This document shows, piece after piece, positions 55,337-64,000 of a stretch of DNA of 64,000 nt. The translations under genes were made by a program, and so were the position numbers. The notes beneath the pieces were generated by a model. It was not told the origin of the DNA. It worked only from the letters and a program-made list of their open reading frames with translations, and searched no databases. Numbering within the stretch: the stretch's first letter is position 1; every line of letters starts with the position of its first letter. The DNA is from Larix kaempferi (Eukaryota > Streptophyta > Pinopsida > Pinales > Pinaceae), in the NCBI GenBank assembly GCA_027924585.1, contig BSBM01000826.1, forward strand, positions 13,981,501 through 14,045,500, read 5' to 3'.

Positions 55337-55642
55337 CTACTCAATTGTGGGGTGTGCCGTCTCAAGGTCCAAATTATTCATCTCGTAGAGAGCTGCTTTG
55401 TAATCTGGGAGATCAAGATAGTGATGTGAGTAATGGCCGTAAATACCGCATATTGCACAAGGGTGGTTGGTACGCAGTGATTTATCACGAGGATTAGGGG
55501 TTGGATCTAGTTCGACAACCGGGATGTTGGGGTCATCGTCAAGCATTTGCATGTGTTCCTGTAATGTAGGTAATTGTGGACATTGATGAGTTGGATGGCC
55601 TAACTCATCACACAATGAGCATTTGGGAGGAGCACGAAACAC
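55337..55642 (-). pseudogene. Element I second zinc-knuckle segment
   Basis: A 101-codon frame with C-S-L-C-D-E-L-G-H-P-T-H-Q-C (C-x2-C-x4-H-x4-C) at about 55618-55577, then an acidic stretch, then C-A-I-C-G-I-Y-G-H-Y-S-H-H-Y, a knuckle in which the last cysteine is tyrosine. The second one resembles the Gag knuckle near 57285-57244 (C-S-I-C-G-V-Y-G-H-Y). A knuckle downstream of protease is unusual. The frame begins right after a C16 run (55644-55659). Confidence 0.7.
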
Positions 55643-56420
55643 AGGGGGGGGGGGGGGGGTTTAACTGCTTTGGGCGAGGGTACAGCAGTGTATGGTTGTG
55701 GGCCTCTGCCCCCCAGTGTGCTTGATAAGAGGGAGGGATTCGTAGAGGACGAAGGGGTAGTGGCACCGAGAGGTGGTTGACTAGTAGTGGCAATGGGTTG
55801 CATCGGTTGTAGGACGACATTTGGTGTCGGCGGGGGAACAGGATGTGAAATATACCATACAGGTAATCCTAAGGTTAACCCGGGGAGGCTAAGAGTAGCC
55901 ATAACCGGGGCACTTACTACGCCCGAGGAAGGGAATAGGAAGGGGATTGTGTGGATGGGTGTAACACCAATGTGACTAGGTAAAAATGGTGGTTTGGGTA
56001 ACAAGGGCGGTTGATTGGTGGGTGTTTGTGTATTGTGGGAAAGGGTACATAGGTCAGATACTTCGGTCGCGGGTGACGGGGGTGGAATGGATTGGAATGT
56101 TGAGGTCATCGGTGTATCGAAGTAAAGTCCGAGTCCCACGGAGGAAACAAACGAGGTAGTTGCACCACAAACGGGTTGTTCAACCATGGGGAGAACATTT
56201 TCAGGTGTAGCGGGGGCATTGGGATCGTAATAGGTGAGTTGGTCAACCTTGACCATGCATCTGTCATGGGGGAACATCATGGTACGAAAAACGGATGAGA
56301 AAACCGCCCGCATGGAATACATGTAGCTGCGGCCAAGTAAGAGGTTATAATCAAGTTGAGCATTGATGACCTCTATGTCAATGAGCACGGTTTTACCAGC
56401 CAACTGGACGGGGACATTAG
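55643..56420 (-). pseudogene. Element I protease, C-terminal part, with proline-rich extension
   Basis: I-D-I-E-V-I-N-A-Q-L-D-Y-N-L-L-L-G-R-S (about 56380-56325), then M-R-A-V-F-S-S-V-F-R and V-D-Q-L-T-Y near 56235, a pattern that follows the active site in Tat/Ogre-type proteases. A long P/S/T-rich stretch runs to the homopolymer at 55644-55659, after which the frame changes. A frameshift near 56410 separates it from the active-site part. Confidence 0.75.
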
Positions 56421-57239
56421 CTAAGTTACCTTGGGGTTGAGCCGAACAACCGTCGTAGGTTCACAACGCAGTGGTGGACTGCTGGAGGGTAGGGGATCCC
56501 AACTTCTGCCAAATGAATGTGACATAACGCATGTAGAGGCACCTTCATCGATAATGCACCGATGGATGAAAAGATTCTGAACGGAAACAGAAACTTGGAA
56601 CGCTAAAGTGGAAGGAAAGCGTGGTTTGGACTGGTCCAAATCGAAGGCCATCAGTCGTGAATCATTTGGGTCAATAGAACCAATGGCGGAGAGCAAAGTC
56701 TTGCGCTGTGAAGGACAGTTTTTCAAGACTTCTAACGCAGACATGGCTGTGGGAGACTGGGCTAAGTCATCTACAATGTTGTAATTTGACGCAGCGCGAG
56801 AATTGGGATTATTGTTGATGCGACGAAGTGGGAAGCGAGGTGCTTTGGAGGCACCATCGAGTGGAGCCAGAGGTATACATAACGTCTGATCAGTGGGATG
56901 AGCGTTAGTGTTTTTTTCGGCGGGAGAGGCTTCAGGGGTGGAGCCATATTGGTTCCGACAAGTTTGGAGGTTGACATTAGTGGATGACATCATTAACAAG
57001 TGGTGGGTACCTGAGTCTAACATGGGTTGATCAGGAGCGGCATAAGTGATCTGTTGTTGTGGTGGCGCGTTGCCTTGAGGGGGAGCCAATGGCTGAGTGT
57101 TCACTACGCCTTGAGTTGGTAAGGGGTTTTGTAGCACCAAAGGTTGATGTTGAGGTGGTGGGGGGTTGGGTGGCGCCTGAGGAGCTGCGAGCCCTTGGCG
57201 ATGGGCATCATCAGTCCAGAGTTGCCGAGCTCGCTCCAA
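56421..57239 (-). pseudogene. Element I Gag end and protease active-site part
   Basis: Open frame of 272 codons. The first part is P/Q-rich; later come P-R-F-P-L-R-R-I and L-K-N-C-P-S-Q-R-K-T-L-L-S-A-I-G (about 56720), then C-I-I-D-E-G-A-S-T-C-V-M-S (about 56555-56520), the aspartic-protease active site with D-E-G where D-S-G is more usual. This E variant recurs in related plant elements. Confidence 0.8.
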
Positions 57240-57889
57240 ATGTGGGCAAGCATGTGTGTAGTGTCCATAGACCCCGCAAATAGAACAAGGGTGGTTTGTT
57301 CGTAAATTAGGATTTTTGGCCTGCTTGGGCGGCCGATCAGGGTTCTGGTTGGTAGGTGCCGCGTTATTGTTGTTTGGGGGATTGGGAGGTTGACCGCCTT
57401 GGTCTGGCGAGGGATTGTTCCCATGGTTACGACCTTTGCCACGGTTTTGCTGGCCCTGCTGGCACTGGTTATTTTGGTTCTGCTGCGGATTCTGTTGGGC
57501 GTATACTTGCCCTTGAGCAGCAGGTGGGTTCTGGGGTTGTGCAGGTGCGGGAGCAGGTTGCGGTGGATAATAAGTAGGGGGAGGCTGCGTAGGTGATGAA
57601 CCTTGTGGGGGTTACTGATACGTCCGCGAAATGGGATGTGGGTTTACCGTAGGGGCTACCTGTGGTGGGTAATAAGCAGGTTGGGCTTGAGAGGACACAG
57701 GAGCTGGTGCAGCCTGTGGGTGGTAATATGGCTGAGGTGCGATCGAGGGGGCGTAAGCGGGGGATGCATGACCAAAGCACTGAGGTGGACATGAGGGTCC
57801 GTGGGAATGGTGGTGATGTGCCATGGGAGCATACGAATTGGTTGCTCCGGATTGAGATGTAGCCCAAGAAAGGTCGGGGCCATGGCTAG
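57240..57889 (-). pseudogene. Element I Gag, P/Q-rich linker and zinc knuckle
   Basis: Minus frame with A-H-H-H-H-S-H near 57824, long P/Q/Y-rich runs, one stop at 57612, N/Q-rich runs, and the knuckle C-S-I-C-G-V-Y-G-H-Y-T-H-A-C at 57285-57244. An indel near 57880 separates it from the capsid frame. This would be the nucleic-acid-binding end of Gag. Confidence 0.8.
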
Positions 57890-59176
57890 GACGTGCTATG
57901 GAAAAGGGTTGGGGATGCGAGGCAACACGACCAATGATGCCCCCAGCGCATCGTTTTGGGAGGAATCGATGCGAGGGGCGTTAGGTATGATGGTATATAG
58001 ATAACCCGACTGGGCGTAAATGAGGTCAAATTGTTGGGCTTTGAGGATGGCCTCTTCTTTGGATTGGGGTCGTTCGGATGCCACATGCTTGGTAATGATG
58101 GGAAGGAGGGATTTTAGAAACCAATCTAAGAAGATACGGTCGTGTAACTTGATTTTGCAGAGGCTGCAGCGTCGATGCCACTCATGAATGTGGTCAGTGA
58201 TGTGGGTAGTCATGTTCTATCTGCAAGACAGTAGGATCTCAACTCCCACGTCATAGCGGACAGGTAATTGAAAGAACTGCAGGAAAGTCGAGGCAAGGGA
58301 GGTAAAGGTGGCATGGGTCCCATGGGGCTGCTCGATGTACCACTTAGCTGCAGAACCAGTGAGGGTGCGCTGTAACAGATGGAGGCAGACAGAGTCATCC
58401 ACTATGGAATTGGAGGAACACCATAGATGGAAGGACATAATATGGTTTTGGGGGTACTCACTTGCCTTGCCCTCAAACTTAGGGATGTCGGAGGGAAGCT
58501 TGGTGGGCATGTGAGGCCATGCAGGGTCATTTCTGATGGGATCGTTAGTCAGTCTAGCTAGGTCAGGAAGGTTGAGACTAGCCATGAATGGCAAACTAGT
58601 AGAAGGATGTGACATACTAGTGGGTGTGACCATGTTGGGGCCAATGCCCCCAAGTGGAGGGGCTGGGTTTGGGATGTTGCCCCCAAGTGGTGGAACGAAA
58701 GTGGTATGGGACGGTTCTGCATCGCCAAGGGTAGTGTGAGTCACTGATGGAGTGGGAATAGGTATTCTAGCTACTCGAATGGGTACAGTGATCGGAACGA
58801 TAGATGTGGGCCCCATCGAGGGCATACCCAAAGCAGGTGTGGTAGCTGGTGTGGTGGTGGATGCTCCACCAATGGTCCCTACAAAGAAAGGGGTGGAAGT
58901 CACGCTAGCCATGGGGCTGGTTGGTGCAGTGTAAATGGGGTTCTCTGACTCTGCCTCAGAATCAGAGGTAAAATAAGGGGCATCTATCTCGGGTGACAGA
59001 GTTCTATGCCATTGACGAGTGGAGTCAAGTGACAAGGCTTGAGATCTATGATGAGTGGTATCAAGTGATGAAGATCTATGTTTATGACATGTGGTGTCAA
59101 GTGAACTGTGCTGTGGGGGCTCGTCCCGGAGGCGCCGAGAATGTCTCGGGGACTCAATGGTGACAGATGGTGTCAA
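57890..59176 (-). pseudogene. Element I Gag, N-terminal part and capsid
   Basis: Starts M-T-P-S-V-T-I-E-S at 59176, followed by three or four copies of a S-L-D-T-T/S-R motif (about 59110-59010) and a P/T-rich stretch. The capsid has A-R-L-T-N-D-P, I-P-K-F-E-G-K-A-S-E-Y-P (about 58480), F-H-L-W-C-S-S-N-S (about 58433-58407), L-T-G-S-A-A-K-W-Y-I-E (about 58355) and F-F-Q-L-P-V-R-Y-D-V. A TAG at about 58217 is followed in the same frame by H-I-H-E-W, K-L-H-D-R-I-F-L-D-W-F and the rest of the capsid to 57896. It is the best-preserved copy of the Gag family also found in element B. Confidence 0.85.
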
Positions 59177-60782
59177 ATATTTGGGGGTTATGTTTGAGTG
59201 AAAAACAACTCAAAAACCCTAATGCAACCGAGTGTGTAGAAGGAGAGCTAAAAAAAATGGCACTCAGGCCAACAACCAACTCAAAACACTTACTGTAACA
59301 GCTATGCTACAATAAGTGGTTTATCAACATAAATGGTCAAAATACCATCAAGCAGTAGGTTTCCTAGAAAATAAAAATAGTGGACTCGCTAGACCAAAAG
59401 GAGGTAAGGGAGCATGCAAATACCTAGTTAAATAGTATTCTGACTCAACTAGACATATCCTTTGCAAGGTGATGGAATCCAAGTCAGACAATATGGATAG
59501 TAGAACCAAGTGGCTCAAGATATCCCCCTACTGGGAGGGACACCGGGTAGTCAATCTTAGAAGAAAGGCAACTAAGATACCCCGTTCATGACACGTCTAG
59601 AAAAGGTGAATCTGCCGTTTGGTTCTATTGCCGCTGTATCCCCATACTGGTGATACATCGAGAACTGCGAAAGGTAGCCTTCGGTTACTGAATGGATTGT
59701 GGTATTCCACTCAGGCCTCCGGAACCAGTCTGGCGACTTCAACCCTCCTAGGGGAGAGGCCCTCTGATAAACTGGTTGTGACCATGCCAAAAAATACTAA
59801 GGGATTTTGGTTCCCTAATGGACAACAGCTATGTCTCAAGTGTAAGCAACCGAGGGGTGTTATTTGGATGCCTATCCCCCCGATCCTACCTAACTACAAA
59901 AATTCTTATGTGTTCCCCAAGTGGGGTTAGAATGTTGGTTGTATTAAGTAGTATTTTAGGGCTCACTTGAATTAGGTGACAGAGTGTGTGCGTGTGAGAT
60001 GATGAACCCAAGTAAAAGTGCCACGGGGTGGGCAAATTTCTAACTAAAAATAACAATACAGAATTTAAACTTTGAAATGCAAAATTTTCTCTTTTCAATT
60101 AAAATGCTAAAATTTAAAAAATATTTTGTAAATGGAATAGAAATAAGACTGCAGAAAAAAGGCTGTAGGGAAGTATGGCTGCAGGTAGGATAGATGGCTG
60201 TGCAAGTGCAAAAAATATTGCAGCAAAGTGCTGGGTTCAAAATAGAGAAAAAGTGCAGAAAATAGACCACGGGTCTATGGCAAATCTGGGCGGTCGGACC
60301 GCGGGAAATAGCTCAACAGTCACGGATAGGTTGCAGGATTTTGGTCGAAAGACGGAGTCGGACCGCGGGAAACAGGTCGAAAGTCGCAGGCGGGTTGCAG
60401 GAAAATGGATGAAAGCCGCAAGCGGGACGCTGGTGAAAGGCCGAAAGACGTAGGCGGGTTGCAGAAAAATGGCTGAAAGCCGCAAGTGAGCTGCGGAAAA
60501 ATGGGTTTACAGCCGCTGTCGGACTGCATGAAACAAGCTAATAGCCGCGGTCGGATCGTAGGTAACAGACTGAAAACCGTCGGTAGGTCACCGGAAATAG
60601 TCTGAGAGCCGCGGTCGGATCGCAGGTAAATGCCTGAAAGACGCGGTCGGAACGCAACTGCGGGGGGAAAAGACGCGGTTTACGGCAGCTGAAAGGGACA
60701 GCTGAAAGGAAAAAGAAAAAAAATATTGCAGAAAATTAAAAACATTTAAAACTTTAAAACTATAAGCAGAAATTCAAAGGAA
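59177..60782 (-). other. Leader of element I
   Basis: 1.6 kb between primer site and gag. No gene was recognised. The part at 60240-60680 is GC-rich imperfect tandem repeat and is listed separately; the rest is AT-rich. Confidence 0.65.
60240..60680. repeat. GC-rich tandem repeats in the leader of I
   Basis: A unit of about 30 to 36 bases containing gccgcggtcggatcgcagg and tgaaag recurs roughly ten times with much variation (for example aaagccgcaagcgggac, aaagacgtaggcgggttgc, agagccgcggtcggatcgc). The match between copies is partial, so the copy count is approximate. Confidence 0.7.
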
Positions 60783-60799
60783 CACAAGGGGAGTCGCCA
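60783..60799 (-). other. Primer-binding site of element I
   Basis: Minus strand TGGCGACTCCCCTTGTG, four bases from the LTR. The TGGCGACTCC start is a form often seen in plant gypsy elements; I do not assign the tRNA. Confidence 0.65.
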
Positions 60800-60803
60800 A
60801 AAT

Positions 60804-61577
60804 TGTAGCTAGGGTTTTCACCCCAGCTTGTGCAAATGAGCACCTACTAAGGAGAAGGGACTCCTTAGTAGCAGAAGGGACTCCTTAGTAGCAGTTCAAT
60901 AAACAGTAAATTAAAGCACTAAAACAATATGAAATTTAACCTAGCATGAGCATTAACAAAAATAACAAAACATGAAAATATGGCAAAAGATTTCTCTTTT
61001 TGTATTAAAGATTACCTCAAGTGTAGAGGTTGGTGAATCTCTTGCAGCAGTCCAGGAGGGTTGCTTCCAAGCTTCCAGCTTTGCTCCTTTCTCTTTCTTC
61101 AAAGGGTTGGAAATGGGCCAAAGGGGCACTCAAGTGTGAAAGTAGCTCAAGGGTGAGCTAGGGTTTCAAGAGTGATTTTGGCAGAGTAAGGGTGTATTTG
61201 ACTGTGGATGTGAAATGAGGGGCCTCCATCACCTATTTATAGGTTTTTAGTGGTGGAGTGTTGGCCCATGGTTTTGGGAACCATATGGTTTAGGTCAGCT
61301 GTATAGGGTTTTTTCCTCCCTTTTCCCTCTTTTTCCTATTTTTATATATTTTTTATTCCCTTTTTAGAGGGTTTTTGCTATTTTGGAGGAATTTTAGATT
61401 ATTTTGGGGGAAAAAGGGGTTTTTTGGCCTTTTGGAGGCTTTTTTAATGGTTTGGTGGCCTTTTGGAGGCTTTTTAATGGGATTTTAAGGTTTTGGAGGC
61501 TTTTATGGTAGGAAATGTGGACAAATGAGTCATGTAATGGGGTAGATGAGGTAGTGAGCACTTTTTGGGTGCTAACA
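60804..61577 (-). repeat. 5' LTR of element I
   Basis: 774 bases, TG...CA on the minus strand (TGTTAGCACCC to CCTAGCTACA). A TATA-like CTATAAATAG is at 61233-61242 on the minus strand. A short duplication (aaggagaagggactccttag, then agaagggactccttagtagc) is at 60849-60892. Confidence 0.85.
61233..61242 (-). promoter_or_regulatory. TATA box in LTR of I
   Basis: CTATAAATAG on the minus strand in the U3 part, the same ten bases as the TATA region of element D. Confidence 0.55.
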
Positions 61578-62754
61578 CTGATACACCCAATTCATTCTCA
61601 GTTTTTACATTATTTTCTCAAATTAATGATCCTCTAACATTTGAAGAATTTGTTGAAGATAAAGTTTGGGCACAAGCCATGGATGAAGAAATAGAATGGA
61701 TTGAGAAAAATCAAACATGGGAATTAGTCGATGTTCCTAAGGACAAGGATGTGATAAGGGTCAAATGGATTTATAAGACCAAGAAAGATGATGATGGAAA
61801 TGTGCAGATGCACAAGGAAAGATTGGTAGCAAGAGGGTTCACACAGCAGCCTGGCATATACTTCAATGAAACTTTTGCACTCATGGCACAAATGGACACT
61901 ATCATAATAGTTTTGGCCATCGCAGCACATAAGGAATGGATGTTTACCAAATGGATGTTAAGTATGCGTTTTTAAATTGTTATTTAGAGGATGAAGTATA
62001 TATGGAGCAGCCACAAGGCTATGAAGTCCCAGGACAAGGACACAAAGTATATAGGCTAAAAAAGACACTTTATGGTTTGAAGCAAGCTCCTGGAGCTTGG
62101 TACAGTTGCATTGAATCTTACCTCATTCAGAATGGATTTCACAGAAGTGAATGTGAACCAAGGTTGTACACAAAAATAAACAGGCAAGGTAATAATCTAA
62201 TTGTATGCCTATATGTAGATGATTTAATATTTACTGGTGATTTTGGCATAGAGTATTTTAGATCAGTTATGGAAAGTGAATTTGAAATGACTAATTGGGC
62301 GTTTATGAAGTATTTTATGGGCACTGAAGTCCAACAGACTAAAAATGGCATATTTATATCTCAGTCGAAGTATGCAAATGAAGTCTTGAATAGATTTAAG
62401 ATGTTAAATTGCAAGACAGCCCCAACACCGGTAATAACAGGTTTGAAATTGAGAAAGGATGATAATGGATCCAATGTAGATACTACATTGTTCAAAAGGC
62501 TTGTTGGAAACCTTATGTATTTGACTACGACAAGGCCAAACATCATGTATGGAGTCAGTTTAATCTCAAGATTTGTGGAGTCACCAAAAGAATCTCATTG
62601 GCAAGCAGGTAAAAGAATTCTGAGGTATGTAAGTGGAACAAAATATTTTGTTATTTTGTATTCAACCTCAGAAAATTTTAAACTCATTGGATACACTAAC
62701 AGTGACAATGGAGGCAACATAGATGACATAAAAATAATGTTTGGGAATACTTAA
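61578..62754 (+). pseudogene. Element H reverse transcriptase
   Basis: Copia reverse transcriptase resumes after element I. D-T-P-N-S-F-S at 61581 leads to W-A-Q-A-M-D-E-E (about 61669), N-Q-T-W-E-L-V, V-K-W-I-Y-K-T-K and R-L-V-A-R-G-F-T-Q (about 61825), A-F-L-N (about 61966), L-Y-G-L-K-Q-A-P-G-A-W (about 62070) and the catalytic Y-V-D-D (about 62212). A one-base deletion near 61939 shifts the frame; the second part is open to a TAA at 62752. Later copia motifs S-K-Y-A-N-E-V-L and L-V-G-N-L-M-Y-L-T are present. Confidence 0.93.
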
Positions 62755-63205
62755 CATTTAGTAACAGGTGTTGTATCATGGGATTCAAAGAAACAACCCA
62801 TTGTAACTCTTTCTTCAATAGAAGCAGAGTATGTCACAGCTCCAAGTGCTGCATGCCAATCCATTTGGATGCAGAGGATGTTAAGTGATATGTCACAGAA
62901 CCAACAAGAACCCACAACCATTTACTGTGACAACAATTCAGCTATTGCACTGTTAAAGAATCATGTGTTCCACAAGAGAACCAAGCACATCGACACAAGG
63001 TATCATTCTATCAAGGAATTGATAAATAACAAAGAAATATGTTTATAATTTTGCAGGTCTGAAGATTAGGTAGCATACATCTTTACAAAACCTACGGCAA
63101 GGGACACATTTCAATATCTATGGAGTTGTTTAGGAGTGACAAGTTATACACAATCAATTCGTCATGCACAGAGCATGTTTCAACTCTTAAACATTTTGTA
63201 ATCCC
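62755..63205 (+). pseudogene. Element H RNase H
   Basis: Continues RT in the same frame after a stop. It has V-V-S-W-D-S-K-K-Q (about 62770), L-S-S-I-E-A-E-Y-V (about 62811), I-Y-C-D-N-N-S-A-I (about 62923) and H-K-R-T-K-H-I-D-T-R-Y-H (about 62972), covering the catalytic residues of copia RNase H. Stops occur at about 63046 and 63067. The end of the polyprotein is near 63200, shortly before the polypurine tract. Confidence 0.92.
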
Positions 63206-63220
63206 CATCTGCTCATAATT

Positions 63221-63229
63221 AAGGGGGAG
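63221..63229 (+). other. Polypurine tract of element H
   Basis: aagggggag directly before the 3' LTR. Confidence 0.9.
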
Positions 63230-63831
63230 TGTTGGAAAAATGAATTACAAGTTGATGCATTTCAAATCACAGCCTGACTCGGTTAGAGTCTGTAGAAGCG
63301 CAGAGATGTCAGACAACCTGACAACAGGCTTCGTGCACACTTCGAAGTAAATTCCATCTCTATAATGCAGTGAAGTTTCCCTGTTTTAATGTGGTAATAT
63401 ATAAGTCTATAGTTTTATGTATTCATTCTCAAGAATGTTGAATATTGCATGCCGCACATCTTCTCCAGATTTACTTGTGTGAATATTGTTTACATTTACG
63501 GTTTGTAAAAGAAATCAAGATTTCCCAAATATTTCACTGTGGGAAAAGTTATGTTTTAACGTGGAATAACTTCAACGTAAGTTTCAGTTAATGTTTTAGC
63601 AATAAATATTTTAATGTAAATCTTGTTTAAGTGTGGGCTCGTCGAAGTTGAATCTCCGCGAAGTAAATGTCCGTCGAAGTGAAATTTACCCCCCACAAAG
63701 TGAAGTCCTTGGCGAAGTAAACAATTTGGGGTTTCCTGTTGTATGTCCGTCGAAGTCCCAAAGCAAAAAAAAGAAAATATATATTTACTGCGTGGTTAAG
63801 TTTTAATGTCTGTGTAGTGTGTTTCCCTTGA
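63230..63831 (+). repeat. 3' LTR of element H
   Basis: 602 bases from TGTTGGAAAAATG to TTTCCCTTGA, followed by GGTCT. It lacks the duplications and the GA-rich tract of the 5' LTR. The R/U5 part, from ctgttttaatg onward, is well conserved between the two. Confidence 0.92.
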
Positions 63832-63836
63832 GGTCT

Positions 63837-64000
63837 CTGTAAATGGGAAGGATTTTATCACTTTATGTAAAACTCTTTTTTCTTTTGTAACTTTTCTGCA
63901 GAAGGGTGGAGCTAGAGGGAGCTGCCATTTAAGAATGATGTGATTGGGAATGGTGAAACTTTTATACAGTTAATGGCTTGGTTTATTTCAAGATTGTTGT
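63837..64000. other. Right flank of element H
   Basis: 164 bases outside H. It contains an acceptor-like sequence, ttttgtaacttttctgcag, ending at 63901, followed by a short coding-like stretch. No gene can be shown within the window. Confidence 0.35.

Larger units (their letters stand above)
51908..61577 (-). mobile_element. Element I: Tat/Ogre-like element lacking RT, RNase H and integrase
   Basis: A 9.7-kb minus-strand element within copia H. From the right it has an LTR (60804-61577), a primer-binding site, a repeat-rich leader, Gag with zinc knuckles, a protease-like region and the pre-RT motif; then RT, RNase H and integrase are missing. The last 2.7 kb are arrays of tandem repeats, ending in a polypurine tract and a 51-bp LTR remnant. 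The pre-RT wording (S-Y-T-E-M-P-G-L-D-P near 54870) and the R-S-Y-M-Y-S-M-R-A-V stretch are typical of Tat/Ogre-type plant gypsy elements. Target-site duplicates are not clear because the left LTR is shortened. Confidence 0.82.
48217..63831 (+). mobile_element. Element H: Ty1/copia retrotransposon interrupted by element I
   Basis: LTRs at 48217-49189 and 63230-63831 flank gag, protease, integrase, reverse transcriptase and RNase H in the Ty1/copia order (integrase before RT). The target-site duplication GGTCT is at 48212-48216 and 63832-63836. Element I sits at about 51908-61577, between integrase and RT. Gag to integrase remain in one frame, broken by stops; one deletion near 61939 shifts RT. 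The Gag has Y-E-Y-W-S-L-T-M-K-A-L-F, typical of many plant copia families. I cannot place the lineage with confidence. Confidence 0.93.

Overview
This window comes from a nuclear plant chromosome and is almost entirely transposable-element DNA. The evidence for a plant is a Ty3/gypsy chromovirus with a C-terminal chromodomain, a Ty1/copia element, a Tat/Ogre-like element, a miniature LTR element of TRIM/SMART type, and primer-binding sites matching initiator tRNA-Met and tRNA-Asp. The amount of nesting suggests a large, repeat-rich genome (gymnosperm, fern or large-genome angiosperm), but the species cannot be fixed from the sequence. Intact protein-coding host genes, rRNA, tRNA and CRISPR arrays were not seen. 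All coding regions found are broken.

I use these labels. A: probable LTR at the left edge (about 2338-3897, minus; the element runs out of the window). B: a minus-strand gag element (3898-36959) that has been cut repeatedly by other insertions. C: a plus-strand chromovirus (4445-24282, target-site duplication ACTAG) inserted in B's gag. D: a minus-strand Ty3/gypsy element (14506-24172) inserted in the 3' LTR of C. E: a minus-strand large-LTR non-autonomous element (24345-32278, target-site duplication GGTAT), also inserted in B's gag. F: a decayed plus-strand gag-plus-unknown reading frame (36960-38841) into which B appears to have inserted. G: a 280-bp SMART/TRIM element (47335-47614, target-site duplication CTTTT). 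H: a plus-strand copia element (48217-63831, target-site duplication GGTCT). I: a minus-strand Tat/Ogre-like element without reverse transcriptase (about 51908-61577), inserted between the integrase and reverse transcriptase parts of H.

Layout. 1-3897 is element A and material I cannot assign. 3898-36959 is the main nest, in the order F < B < (A, C, E) < D. 36960-38841 is the F reading frame. 38842-45291 is AT-rich DNA with no gene I can name. 45292-46830 holds two decayed, gene-like coding stretches, one with an exon-like boundary and one ending at a splice-donor-like GTAAGT. 47335-47614 is SMART G. 48217-63831 is copia H with element I inside it. 63832-64000 is flanking DNA.

The genes do not form a pathway. 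They are remains of selfish elements encoding Gag, protease, reverse transcriptase, RNase H and integrase. Many of the stop codons are what C-to-T or G-to-A changes would give (CAG to TAG, TGG to TGA), as expected for methylated, silenced copies. The most unusual parts are in D (five Gag zinc knuckles and a second Gag-like domain between protease and reverse transcriptase), in F (an unrecognised aromatic-rich protein), in the hairpin tandem repeats in the leader of C, and in I, whose coding region breaks off just before reverse transcriptase and is followed by tandem repeats.
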